A DNA stretch of 64,000 nucleotides from the NCBI GenBank assembly GCA_015179045.1, contig WHUZ01000005.1, forward strand, positions 930,001-994,000. Direction: 5' to 3'. Origin of the DNA: Kalaharituber pfeilii. Taxonomy: Eukaryota; Ascomycota; Pezizomycetes; Pezizales; Pezizaceae. Every line of letters starts with the position of its first letter. Position 1 is the stretch's first letter. Made by a program: the position numbers and the translations under genes. Shown piece after piece: positions 25,601 to 36,395 of this stretch. The notes below the pieces were generated by a model. It was given only the letters and a program-made list of their open reading frames with translations. It searched no databases and was not told the DNA's origin.

Positions 25601-26888
25601 TTTAGCCAACCAATAGGCTCTGGGGCTAGTTCAAGAATTGCCCTTCGGATGCTAAACGAGATTGAGTCACAAGGGAGCCCAATCCTGGAAAGAGATATGC
25701 TGTAAGTAAGAAGAAGGAGGTGGAGCAAGAGGGGAAGTGGAAGGGTAAGGGGAAGGGGAAGGGGAGGAGGAGAGGGGAGGAGAAGGAGAAGGAGAAGGGG
25801 AATTGCGAAATTTTACAAAGGGGCGGAGGAAGTCACGAAGAAATCAAGAAAAGACCGATGGACCCCGATCGAGACAGGATTCCGATTGCCAACTTGAACT
25901 TGAGGATCATGGCCGAGGAACGCACGACTTCACATGTGTGATAGAAGGCCCAAGTGGAACTGAAGAATCCCATAAACTTCGTAAGCACACAGTCATTATA
26001 GGTGAATCTAAGAGCTTTTATTCCTTTGCAACATTGCACAGTTCCCAGCCAACCCTATGCAAGACCCTGATGTACGACCCATATGTAAAACTAGATTCCC
26101 TAATAGTGCCAACCAGACCTATCCCTAATATACGATCCTGCGTTACGAGGCAAACCAAGCCAAATCAATGCCAGTCTAACAAGAAGTCCAGAATCCCCAA
26201 ATAGCCCAAATCAAGGCAAAGCAAAGCAAATTCGCCAAAGAGATAAGAAAGTGACAAAAAGAAAAAAAAAAAGGGCCTGAGTATGTTACAATTCAATGAA
26301 TAACGCCCTGTTATCCCCAAGGGTGGTGTCTCTCGACCCCTCCCTTGCATTAACTCACCGCTCAGTTAGCCTATATTGCTTTTCTGTATCTTATCCCGAA
26401 ACAATCCAAAAGACCCAAACAGAGGTATAAATGCCCAACGTGCACCAGCAAAATGAAAACAAATGGTAAGGCGGAAAAAATGGAATAGCGGAAATCTGTG
26501 CTGCGCTTCTGATTTTCCGAATGAAAACAAAAAAAATTGCAAGAGTGAAAATACTAGAATATAAAAGACCAGCTCTCATATTCTCCCTGGCAAACAGGAC
26601 CGAGAGTCAGAGGAAGAGAATCATGTTACAAGGTCATAGCTTCGTAAATTCGTAAGGGCTCATTGTATCTCGCCCGCCTCCGGTGCAATGTTCGTGAGTC
26701 AATGATTCCTTAATGAGCGTTTAATGGTGAGTTAAAGAGCAAGAACAAATAAATCCCGCTAAAATATGAAGATGAATAAGGAACAAAAAAAAAAAAAAAT
26801 ATTAGGTTATATGCTCAATTAAACTCAATCAGCGAAATTGGGAAATAGCGAAATAGAAGCATGTTTAGAAATCAGAAAATAAATTCAC

Positions 26889-28034
26889 TTAAGCATATCG
26901 AGTCGCCTGTCTGGAAGCAGGACGGTCTACTGCAGTGGCTTGTTGTTTTTCATTGAAGAATCGCGAGAGGAGTCCGGTTCTCGGCTTTTTGGAAACTTTA
27001 GACCCGATTTCAATAATCGGGAGATGGTGAGTAGTGCAAAGGTGAGCAGGTGGTGGTAGAAGCGGGGAAGATTCTGCAGAAGATGCTATACTTCCACTCT
27101 TCTCAAGTTCTGGTAACTGAGTTGATGAGGGAATAGACTGGGGAGGCGTCGGATATCGGTATTCCGAGCTGATTGATGTTTGCCGTGGCCGTAATACCGT
27201 GGGATGATAGGTAGAGTATTCAGAGCGCTCTGAGGCGCGGGAGGAGCGGCCCGAATTCGGTGTAATGGGGCGGTGGTCTGGAGTGTAGATAGAGACTTCG
27301 GATAGTGTAAGAGATGAGGTAGATGCAGCGAGGGATGGTGAATAGATGTGTCGTGTGCGGGAGGACAGTTCCTTTCTCATGACTGCAACTGCGGCCTGCT
27401 GTTCGTCATACTCAATTCTTGCTTGCTCATATGTCCACCTCTTCTCCTGCTCCCGCTGGTATCGGATCTTGATAGGGGTGAGGAATGGCTCGAGATGTTC
27501 ATAGAGGTCTTCTTGGGTAATTCTCAAGTCCCAATCCAAGAGGAAGAGGAGCTGCTTCTCCATGAGGTTCACTTCCGTCAGAGAAAACCCGAACCCATCG
27601 TATCCGCGCACAACACTGTATCGAGCCCAGTGCTTGTTCTTGGGTGAAGAGTCGTTGAGATTCTTAGCAGCGAGGATTAACGAGGCCAAAAATATTCTGT
27701 GCACTGTGCACCGCACACCCTTTGCCACGGGTGGAAGTCTTGCCTTCAGGCGCTCGAGATACACAAGAGACGACATGAGGGTTGGCACTTGGACATGCGA
27801 TCTCTCAACGATTGAGGTGATGAAGTGTTCGACCGTCGGGAGGGGAGGCTGCATGGGGTCAATCGATGGTGTCTTCGGAGGTGATGGAGGAAGATGAGTT
27901 GATGGCTGTGGGACAGTCTCGCATCGGATTACACTCGAGGCCTTCTTCGCAAGATACGATATCATCTCTCTGCTCACTGGCACCTGAATGAATTGCGCGA
28001 GCGCAGCTTTGTTGGACATGGTTGGGACGGACAT
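26889..28034 (-). CDS. PHO80/Pcl1,2-type cyclin
   Basis: Intronless 381-aa cyclin that should partner a Pho85-type CDK in G1 or morphogenesis control. The N-terminal segment SNKAALAQFIQVPVSREMISYL and the cyclin box (about residues 68-195) are clear, including SHVQVPTLMSSLVYLERLKARLP and FLASLILAAKNLNDSSPKNKHW, a hallmark of fungal Pcl1/Pcl2/PclA proteins. The C-terminal half is Ser/Pro-rich and probably disordered. Two start candidates exist: Met1, and Met6 (MSNKAAL), which begins the conserved region. Upstream is a long GC-rich region with a 41-nt G run; downstream is AT-rich with poly-A near 26786-26799. Confidence 0.88.
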   Translation of the reverse strand: MSVPTMSNKAALAQFIQVPVSREMISYLAKKASSVIRCETVPQPSTHLPPSPPKTPSIDPMQPPLPTVEHFITSIVERSHVQVPTLMSSLVYLERLKARLPPVAKGVRCTVHRIFLASLILAAKNLNDSSPKNKHWARYSVVRGYDGFGFSLTEVNLMEKQLLFLLDWDLRITQEDLYEHLEPFLTPIKIRYQREQEKRWTYEQARIEYDEQQAAVAVMRKELSSRTRHIYSPSLAASTSSLTLSEVSIYTPDHRPITPNSGRSSRASERSEYSTYHPTVLRPRQTSISSEYRYPTPPQSIPSSTQLPELEKSGSIASSAESSPLLPPPAHLCTTHHLPIIEIGSKVSKKPRTGLLSRFFNEKQQATAVDRPASRQATRYA

Positions 28035-28457
28035 TGTGGTCAGAACTAGGCGACTTGTAGCCTTCTACCTTTTGTGGATTTGCTTTCCGGTTTGGAGGAG
28101 AAGGGGAGGGGGCGGGTTATGAGTGCTGAATTGTGGATTGGAGGTGGGGTTATGAATTAACGGGGGGGGGATTTGTGGATGTGCAAACTCGGAATGCACA
28201 GGAAGGAATGAAGGCGAAAAAATACAGAGAAGGAAAGAAGTCAGCGGTGCCAGACCGACGATGTGTGTGTGAAGGAACGGGGGAGGACAGTTATTAGGTG
28301 AGTGACTTCGCTGGACGTTATCAAAGTCACCAATACGACTATGGTGGAAGCGCAGCCTGGGGGGGGAAGGGGGACGTTGCATGGCTGGAGGGAGAAACGG
28401 GGTATGATTTAAGGAATTCGCAAGTAAGGGCCGTATGCACGCACGGTGTGGGTTGGG

Positions 28458-28501
<44 letters not shown>

Positions 28502-28960
28502 GGACGAGGGGCTCACGGGGGGAGGAGAGGGAAGGGGAGGGGAAGGGGAGGGGGTGTACGGAGTAAGCAGGGGCCCAACTTGAAGCTTGCGATCTGCCCT
28601 GCTGGCGTGTGGCACGCCCCCTCCCCCCCCCCCTGCGTGCGCCCTCTCGAGCATCGCTGCCAGAGCCAAGGGCCGGCAGGGGTGCTCCTGCGCCGCCAAC
28701 GCTCCCAGCGCAGGTGGCTGCATCTCAGGCTTGTTTCTGCCAGAGAATGTCAACGTCGCAGTGCTCTGCAGCCATGATCATGACACCCCGTTCCCCCAGC
28801 CAAACAAACCCACAGCGACTGGAACACGTTGGATGCCCGGACGCCCTGCTGGGACTGAACTGCCCCCCTCCCGCGCAGCGCACCCCAGAGGGAACTGCAC
28901 AGTAGGCCGTGTGCAGCTTCGGTAATACCTTCGCTAGCATAGGTATCCATACCGAGGCAA
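28035..28960. promoter_or_regulatory. GC-rich island with 41-nt G run upstream of Pcl cyclin
   Basis: The presumed cyclin promoter. An uninterrupted G run spans 28460-28500, with shorter runs (GGGGGGGG near 28160) and C tracts near 28622-28633 in a GC-rich block. GC content falls sharply after about 28960. The arrangement mirrors the CDC4 upstream region. Long frames on both strands here are low-complexity artefacts. Confidence 0.65.
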
Positions 28961-29653
28961 CTGGTCTAATTGTAGGGCCTGATCGCCACCGTTGAGGCTG
29001 CGTCTGGTATTTTTATCACTGATGTATTTTTCCCCCTACCGTAAGGCCATGGTCACAGGTACACAGCTCTGGATGGACAATCATAGAATTCAACCGAATT
29101 AGGCCTCTTAAGGAGTCGCTGCTTTGTTCGCCTGTGGCTATGATACCCATTCCACATCGGACTCAACGAAGTGCAAGCATCGCGGCCAGTGGCTAGCAAT
29201 TCTCTGCCATGTGCGTTGTCCATGCGCCCAACGGAGCCGGCCGTGTGGGCGAGCAGCTCTTGCGCTCATTTGCTATATCGATAGGCTGGAGCCTGATTGA
29301 AACGCATTTCTTGAGGGCGGACCCCCCCCCCCAATCTCTGTCCAATCAAAATACAGAAACAACGCCCAACCACACTGAACTCAAACTCTGCTTCTTCTTC
29401 CATAGGATTTGAAGACTATGGAAAAGGTTGTTTTATGTTCTGCTATTCGCATGTTATGGAATTAGAGGAACTAATACTTTTAATGGCAATCGAAGTGCTG
29501 CTCTGCACAAGAAGAGTGCTCTTTTGGACAAGGCAGAAGCCGTCGTCAGCTATAGTTTTACCATCAAATCACGACTTTGATGCTACACCTTCCCAATACA
29601 GGCTATGTCCTGGCCCTCGCAAGTACTTACGTCACCTGAGAAACAAGAATATG

Positions 29654-29690
29654 GCTGATAAAGAGTCTGGGTACGAGAACAGCTGATAAA
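29654..29690 (+). repeat. Micro-insertion core with 9-bp direct repeats
   Basis: The core GAGTCTGGGTACGAGAAC (29663-29680) is bracketed by GCTGATAAA at 29654-29662 and 29682-29690. It matches the recurrent core family of this window. Confidence 0.75.
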
Positions 29691-30672
29691 CAAATTTCCC
29701 ACGAGTCTGTAACTTTTAACTTTCCTGCTAAGTTTATCCGGAATAGAATTCAAGGGGCGGAGTGAATATCTACCAAGCTTCGGTATGGAGCGAGACTAGC
29801 CTTCATAGACCTTGCCCAGTTTCCCGAATAAACGACTGCTGCGCATCATGATGTATCCATGTGGTGCCGGAAGTTAAGAACCGACATGTCCGCCCACCAA
29901 AATTTTCCAATTCAATCAGCTCCACCAAATCAGCTCTGATTTTAATGATTATATCATAGATTTGTTGCTTTTCGAGTGCTGAACACATCTGTGATTTCCG
30001 TTTTTTATTGGAGAAAAGATTGGTGGAGCTGATAAATGCCAAGCTTCAGTCTTTAAAGCCTATGTTACATATATGGCACAAAACTTGCCAAGCAGCAAAT
30101 GCCAAGGCAAAAAGTGCCTACTTAAGTTAGAGGGCAGCTCACTGTAGTCTAAATTAGGTCCAGTACTAGCCAAACAGGCTAATGATCGGCTGTCAGAAGA
30201 GTTACAATCTTAACTTCCGGCACCATAACTGAGATGCAAACAGGTCAATCAGTTCCAGCTTGGGCTGCTGGCCTTCCTCGTCTAGTCTCATACCAAGCCC
30301 CTAGGGCACTCTGCGATCGCAGACTATTCCTTGTCGCGAAGGCTAGTCTCGTGGGAAAATTGAAATGAAATAGAAATAAAAGAAACGATCACTACAAAGC
30401 CGATCAAACGCCTTATACTACGGAAAAGGTACGGATCATTATTTTTCTTCTGTATCATGAAATTGAATAGAAACTCTCGATTGTAGCTCGGAAAAAAAAC
30501 CGCCGTTTCAGGTGAAAGTGAGTGAGCGCGTGCCAGCCGCCATTCGCCAAAGTTCGAGCTGCTAGATGCAGGTACTGAACCAGCTGCAGCAAGCACGGCA
30601 ATCATAAGGATGCTTACAAGCTATTCGCCTTGCCAGCGATAGTCATTTTCCTCTATCACTATGTTCTATGAC

Positions 30673-30711
30673 TACTATTTTCTTAGTCTCGTAACCAGTA
30701 CTATTTTCTTA
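30673..30711 (-). repeat. Micro-insertion, 13-nt core variant with 13-bp direct repeats
   Basis: TACTATTTTCTTA is present at 30673-30685 and 30699-30711, enclosing GTCTCGTAACCAG. That insert resembles the right half of the hairpin insertion at 55876-55910 and, more loosely, the complement of the main core. Confidence 0.75.
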
Positions 30712-30736
30712 CGCTTTGAAAATCCTGTGAAAAGAT

Positions 30737-30774
30737 GAGCCCTGCTGTTCTCGTGCCCAGACTCTGAGTCCTGC
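30737..30774 (-). repeat. Micro-insertion core with 9-bp direct repeats
   Basis: GTTCTCGTGCCCAGACTCT (30747-30765, complement of the core) lies between GAGCCCTGC (30737-30745) and GAGTCCTGC (30766-30774). The flanks differ at one position. Confidence 0.75.
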
Positions 30775-31934
30775 CGCGCCCTGCCAGTAAGCATTTGAAT
30801 GTAGAACAATAGCATTGACATTTACAGCATTAGAGCCATCTGATACTCAGCGCAAACAATCACCGATCGGTGACTTCCCATGCGCCTGACCTCTACGGCT
30901 CATCAACAAACCACCTAATCTGCTATTGCGTTATAGGCCGAAAATAGGTATAGTCTCTTGCCCTACGACAGCCAACTAGAATGTCTTGGAAGCAAGTCAT
31001 TGCTGTAATAAGCGAATGGTACAATAACGTTGGATATAATACCATTAGTGCCACTGTCCACGGGCAGCACGGCGGTTGCGGTGTTCTCACAACTTTACTA
31101 CTCGATATCCACATAGTGCATGGTACACAAATATACATACTTACACAGTAATAACAACTAGTGATCTGTTTGCGATGGGCAAAAGCTCAGATCTATACTC
31201 TGGCTGTTTTTTGGACAGGGAAGCTGCATTCAAACGTTCTTGATGCAGTATACCCATTGTTTCAACACTTACAGAGCCAATCATCCTGTGCTGAAATTGC
31301 TGCTATATTCAACCACCCCGGCTAGTCCTTGTTTATAGCTACAGAGCAGTAATATCTTTCAGCAGGATGCACAAAAACTAGAAACCGTTGGATGATCATT
31401 TCTTTATTCGTGGTCTTTGGGTTATTTCCCCAGTACACATGGCTGGTGAACGTCTCCCTATCGGATTTAACTCAACGGAATGGGCGATTTAGCCCGAGAA
31501 GAAAAAAAATACATAAATAAAATAAAAATAAACTAGTTTGTTAAATCGCGGCAAATGTTTTTACGCATTAGCACCATTCGGCAGCTAATCCGTTAGTTGC
31601 GCAATGTCAAACCTGCAAATCTCTCGCCAATATTCTCATCTAGCAAGCTTTTGGTTATGATCTTCAGGTCCCAGCGGCAATGCCCATACTTTTTGACCTG
31701 GGACTTCATACCTACATTACTCGCCTTACATAGGAGTTCCATTGATGAAGTCCCGCAGTACCGTAGTAACGACCATTTGGGAAGGACCCGTCGGTGACCA
31801 AGTAAGCATTTCTTGAAAATCCTGTGATGCGTTCTGAGCCCTCACAAAAAAGCATTACAATTCCGATTTGTGATCTGTATGGTAACTTATTTTTCTGACT
31901 ATGAACATTTCCCTGCCGACAGCTATTGTGTGCT

Positions 31935-31974
31935 GATCTTATCTGTTCTCGTGCCCAGGGACTCTGAGCTTACC
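31935..31974 (-). repeat. Micro-insertion core with degenerate direct repeats
   Basis: The complement of the core (GTTCTCGTGCCCAGGGACTCT, at 31945-31965, two bases longer than consensus) lies between GATCTTATC and GAGCTTACC. The flanks match at seven of nine positions. Confidence 0.55.
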
Positions 31975-32256
31975 TACAGAACTTGAAACGACAAGCGATC
32001 CTTTCTGAAACGTAGCTAGTTCACCCATAGCGACCGACATTGCTTGAGGGACTAATACTAATCTATATGTATTCAGCATTAAACCGGATGGACAATTATC
32101 TTGTTCTCAAGTTTTTTTTCTAATATCTCCGATTTACGGTAAAGATTCTACAGCTGCCGACCGCAATGCATCATAAAGTTCAGTTACTTGTATGACTTCG
32201 CCGGAAGCAATGGATAATCCCAAGATATCAAAATTACCAAATCCGCCTAGAAACAG

Positions 32257-32289
32257 GGATTCATATGTTCTCGTGAGAGCAGGATTCAT
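32257..32289 (-). repeat. Shortened micro-insertion with 8-bp direct repeats
   Basis: GGATTCAT at 32257-32264 and 32282-32289 encloses a 17-nt insert containing TGTTCTCGTG, the complement of the CACGAGAACA half of the core. Confidence 0.6.
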
Positions 32290-33863
32290 GGAGCAAAAAT
32301 GGATAAACCAGCCAATCAATCTATATGTCTTACACATACAGACGCGTCTAGCATCTACGGCGTAAGAGTGCATACAGGAAGAAAACCCTATTCTTTGAAT
32401 TTGGGCTTTTATGCATTTCACTATTGACTTATTTTCTTGCTAAATCGTTGAGTCTAAATCATAGATTCTGTGATATCGTACATGAGCTTTTTTTAGTTGG
32501 CACAAGCAATGAAAGAGGTTACGATTTCTCATTTCTATGAGATACAAACAATCTCACACATAGGTGAAAGTATAAATACAGTATAAATAGTTTTTCAAAG
32601 TTTTATCGGATACTATGATATGTTACAGAATCTAGCTTCCTTTTATTTGTATTTATTTATTTATATTTATTTATATTTATTTATTTATTTATTTTTTTCT
32701 TTCCTAAGCTATATCACGGATGCCAATTTCCTTTGCTTGTCTTGGATGGTCTTCGCAACCAGCACATACCTTCATACATAGCATTGATTAAGCTTTGTGT
32801 AAGGGGAGAGAAGCGTCTTAGCTTGAACCAGGACAGGATGCCGACCAATACTACTACTGCTTGTGTGTATTCTAAAATTTGTGTGCGGAGAGAAGTTTAT
32901 TTGCTTGTCAATAGTTGTCAGCAGTGACGGACAGCAGCAAGATCCCAAGATTTAAATATCAATTCTTAATTCCCAAGGTGGATGAACAAGATTCAACTTT
33001 GTGGCCTGAAGCATCCAATGGCCCTTCGACAGCTAGTGATCAACCAGCGTCCTATGGGTTATTATCTATATATTCCAAATTGTTTGTACATAAAATACGG
33101 AGTCAAAACGAGGTTTTGGCATTTTTATTACTCTTTGGCATGCGGGAACTGACAGTGGGATGAGCTAGAGGCACCGAACCATTGCAGCTGCCAATGGCAT
33201 CTCGTGACTGAGCTCATCGTAACTGGGTGGGCCTGATCCGGATGGAAGCTAAACCAGAGGTATCGCTGTTCACTTTGCATTGTGTACTAGTACATTAATC
33301 TGCAAGTACATAATAGCTTCTTAGCTACAGGGACCTTATTTTAGCACATGATAAGTAATTACAACCGTTGCCAAGCCTTCGTCACTCACCAGAATTTGGT
33401 CCACGTCCACCTTGCCACTCACGAATTGAGCCATCTGATCAGGTAGGTGACAAGAGGCCGAAACGCAACATGACCACTGCCACAACATACAACATTGTAT
33501 CAGCACTAACCAACTCGCAAACAAAACGGTTCACTGAAATTCTTTCGCAGTTCCGACGTCGGATTCGAAGGAGCGATCGATCCTATTGCTGGTAACGAGC
33601 GAAAGCCTTGCATCTCATGTGGCGGTGTCCGACACGGTGTACCAATGTGTGTTGTATTCAGATCAGGCTGTGGATTTAGAAGATCAGGAATGCATTTGGC
33701 TGATCACTTGAAAGTAGGTGTACTAACAATACATCACTGCCTGCTTACCTATTTGCGGGCTCGGCTAGTCAGCATGTCAACCGTGGAACTGGGCCGTTCG
33801 TTGTAGAAGCTTTCTCGTTTATTGCTTGCAATTTCTGACTTATATGCTATATTTGAGAATCAT

Positions 33864-33901
33864 GCTGGTATGAGAGTCTGAGCACGAGAACAGCTGGTAT
33901 G
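33864..33901 (+). repeat. Micro-insertion core with exact 9-bp direct repeats
   Basis: GCTGGTATG at 33864-33872 and 33893-33901 encloses AGAGTCTGAGCACGAGAACA (33873-33892). This is one of the cleanest copies of the family. Confidence 0.8.
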
Positions 33902-35076
33902 CTGCGTTACAAGTAACTACAAAAATCCTTCATCGAGTATGCAGCTCAATAATTTCAATCTGATAATACAGATTATATTAAGAATCAAGGCCACCACAAA
34001 TTCGGAGGCATGAACCTTGGCACAGATAGCGTTATTCAGCATACGTATCAACGAGCATCAAATGTTCGGACCAATGTTGCATATAGGTATTCATCTCATT
34101 GATGCGAGCATGACACTCAAGGGATTTCCGGAACGTCACAATGTCACCGTAACAGGAACTCCGAAACTACCCTACAAGGGCATGAGGCGAAGCGAGGCTA
34201 CATGTTGACAATGTTGTAAGAAACTGTTTCATGCAGCATTGCTGCAGAATCTGTGATCATATCATCTTGTCACATGATTGTGGTATTCAGAGGCAATGCT
34301 TGCACAAACACACAAAGCTATTGCTTAACAGCCTTGCAGCCGTGTGGCTGAAACATAACGTTCAGTTTATGTGCGGAAAGAGATTATTAGTAAGTAGAGT
34401 ACAGAATTCAACAAGCCCACGCTGACACGAACTGGCAAAAGCAAGCCAGCATAGAGGGCTTCCGAGCTCCTACAACTTGATGCTCATGGTGACGTGCAGA
34501 AACAGGCTCGGATCAATTTGCTCCACCCCCAAACTGGACTACTATGTCGCCAGTCACATCGTAATGGAGACCATGAACACAAGCACTTCCCCTAAGGATG
34601 CATAACATGACTCTCATCGTATTCAGGCGGCTATTTTAGTTTGATTGGATGCCACGACGACATGCTTGCCACTTGGACAGCATGAGCGTTTGTACGTACT
34701 CTACAACTAGAGGGTAAACTCTCCTGCTGCATAGCTGGCGCCACCGCCCCGGGGCCTTGATTGATGTATCCTCTCTTTAGTTCTTGCATCAGCGTGGTAT
34801 ACATCGTCATTTCCTGCAGAAATGGTCTCCGCAGGAAACGACAGCCGCGGGCGGCAGTACGCTTCGTTACACATTCACGTGACGAGTCTAAGAAGCTTAT
34901 TGCGCCAAGACGCAATGCATGACAAGGTACCCACTACGGCGTCTCGCCAGCTTCGTATTCCAACCATCAACTCTGTCTGCATCATCACGATTTGTGCAAC
35001 ATTCTCTCAGATAAAAAAAAGCCTTACGTCTCTGATTTGAAGGTCCTGCCTACGGAGACCTACCCCGAAAGCAACC

Positions 35077-35664
35077 ATGGCGGATAAACTTCGTGCGACG
35101 CAACAGCTTGAGCAACTTCAGGCACGATATGTCGGTACCGGGCATGCCGATACGACGAAATAGTACGTTATGAGCGTTCCCGACGGAAGCTCAACAGTTT
35201 TTGTTTTATTCCTCTGTTTCTCTTTGAAACAATGCATAAAAGGACGATGAACCTAGCTAACGCAAAGTCGGTGTTTGCGCTTAGTGAATGGGTTTCGAAT
35301 ATCCACCGTGACACGTACGCTTCGTATATCGGGCATCCGCCGCTCCTTGAATATTTTGCAGTGGCAACGGGGGAGCCGATGGCTAAGCTAAGGGTAAAGT
35401 TCATTGAGGTGGGTTTACTTGTGACCTTTGGCCCAGTTTCCTTTTTCCGGTATGGATAGAGTTTGTCAGAGGAGAGAGGTGAAGGTGGAGGTGAAGGCAA
35501 CAGAACGTTACTGGAGAAGGAAGATAGAGGTTGGAACGATATTAGAGGAGCTTGGAAGCTTTAGCATAGTGTATGGGGGCGTGAATGTGCTGACATCGGA
35601 ATTTTCACGCGGAACATAGGCAATGATACAACCCGCCGGAAGGCCACCAGAAAAAGAAGACTAA
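35077..35664 (+). CDS. SF3B5: SF3b subunit 5 / SF3b10 (Ysf3) splicing factor
   Basis: A small core subunit of the U2 snRNP SF3b complex, which recognises the intron branch site. Three exons (35077-35162, 35285-35408, 35620-35664) join in frame to 84 aa; human SF3B5 has 86. The fingerprint QLEQLQARYVGTGHADTTK spans exon 1 and closely matches the family's LEHLQSKYIGTGHADTTK. Exon 2 gives YEWVSNIHRDTYASYIGHPPLLEYFA. Exon 3 gives the short tail AMIQPAGRPPEKED. Introns are 122 nt (donor GTACGT, branch GCTAAC) and 211 nt (donor GTGGGT, branch CTGAC). The short first and last exons make the gene easy to miss. It converges on AHA1. Confidence 0.93.
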
Positions 35665-36395
35665 TACCGTTAAATTGTGGGATGCGCTGGAGGTCGGAGT
35701 ACAACTTTTTGCATTCTCGGATGACTAGATTATATCTCTGGACAGTTGGACGCTCTATGGAGCATTCGAGAAGACAGCAACTGCAGCAAGAAGTAAAATC
35801 AAGGGTGTTTCCGTTCTTACCATAAGGATATTTTTCAGGCGGATATTTATGTTACAAGAGCTCTAATGACATAATAGAACGATGATTTGTTGCTCAACGC
35901 ATCATGGTATGTATTGTATAATTTGTGAAAGTGCAAATTGAATTGTACATGTTATATGAATAATTGCAGGCATGAAATAACGCAAATACATGCAATGAAA
36001 ATGTTAAAGACAAAACCAAATCCACAAACTCCTAATTCATGTCCATCGTATAAATTGATTTAGGCGGAAGATCGTCCAATATCGAAGATCTCGAATCCGC
36101 AAAATAAATGAGTGACTCCTTTTGCAAAACCTCAACAGGCCAGCAATACGCGTTGTATGTCTAATGACTTGTTCTTTCTTGCATGCCAGCACCGAAATGA
36201 ATACAAATGTTGCGTTACAACACTGCGCCGAAGCTATTGAAATTGGAACAGCAAAGCCGTCAGCAGATGTTGATCGATGTGCAGGAGAGTATGTAGACAA
36301 GCAGATCACAGAGAGGACAGCCTCTCACAATACAGAATATAACGACAACCGCAGATAGATACAGATAACAAACAGGTCCATCAAATAATGAATAG
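35665..36395. other. Convergent spacer SF3B5/AHA1
   Basis: This 731-bp spacer separates the stop codons of SF3B5 and AHA1. It is AT-rich and consistent with 3' untranslated regions. No additional gene was seen. Confidence 0.55.

Larger units (their letters stand above)
16961..26888. other. Gene-poor spacer with decayed mobile elements
   Basis: About 9.9 kb without a recognisable gene. It holds a TA-flanked MITE (17835-18007), a second inverted-repeat element (18248-18926), GCAGCA-type trinucleotide repeats (about 18680-18760 and 22860-22970), a foldback (22497-22602), a stem-loop (about 21613-21652), purine-rich sequence (25700-25800), and scattered 'ccggtatagcaagg' fragments of transposon ends (22980-23330). 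The open frames here lack conserved motifs and introns. Confidence 0.6.
28961..35076. other. Gene-poor spacer carrying several micro-insertions
   Basis: About 6.1 kb without a recognisable gene. It contains six core-repeat micro-insertions, listed separately, and a TATTTAT microsatellite at about 32642-32695. A motif-like Cys pattern in an ATG-less frame near 33590-33710 could be a gene relic. Nothing else could be assigned. Confidence 0.55.

Noticed and set aside
34631..34915. 94-aa minus-strand frame containing a QELKRGYINQGPG-like stretch, divergent from SF3B5
   Set aside because: No continuation or conserved domain could be found. Position alone is not enough.
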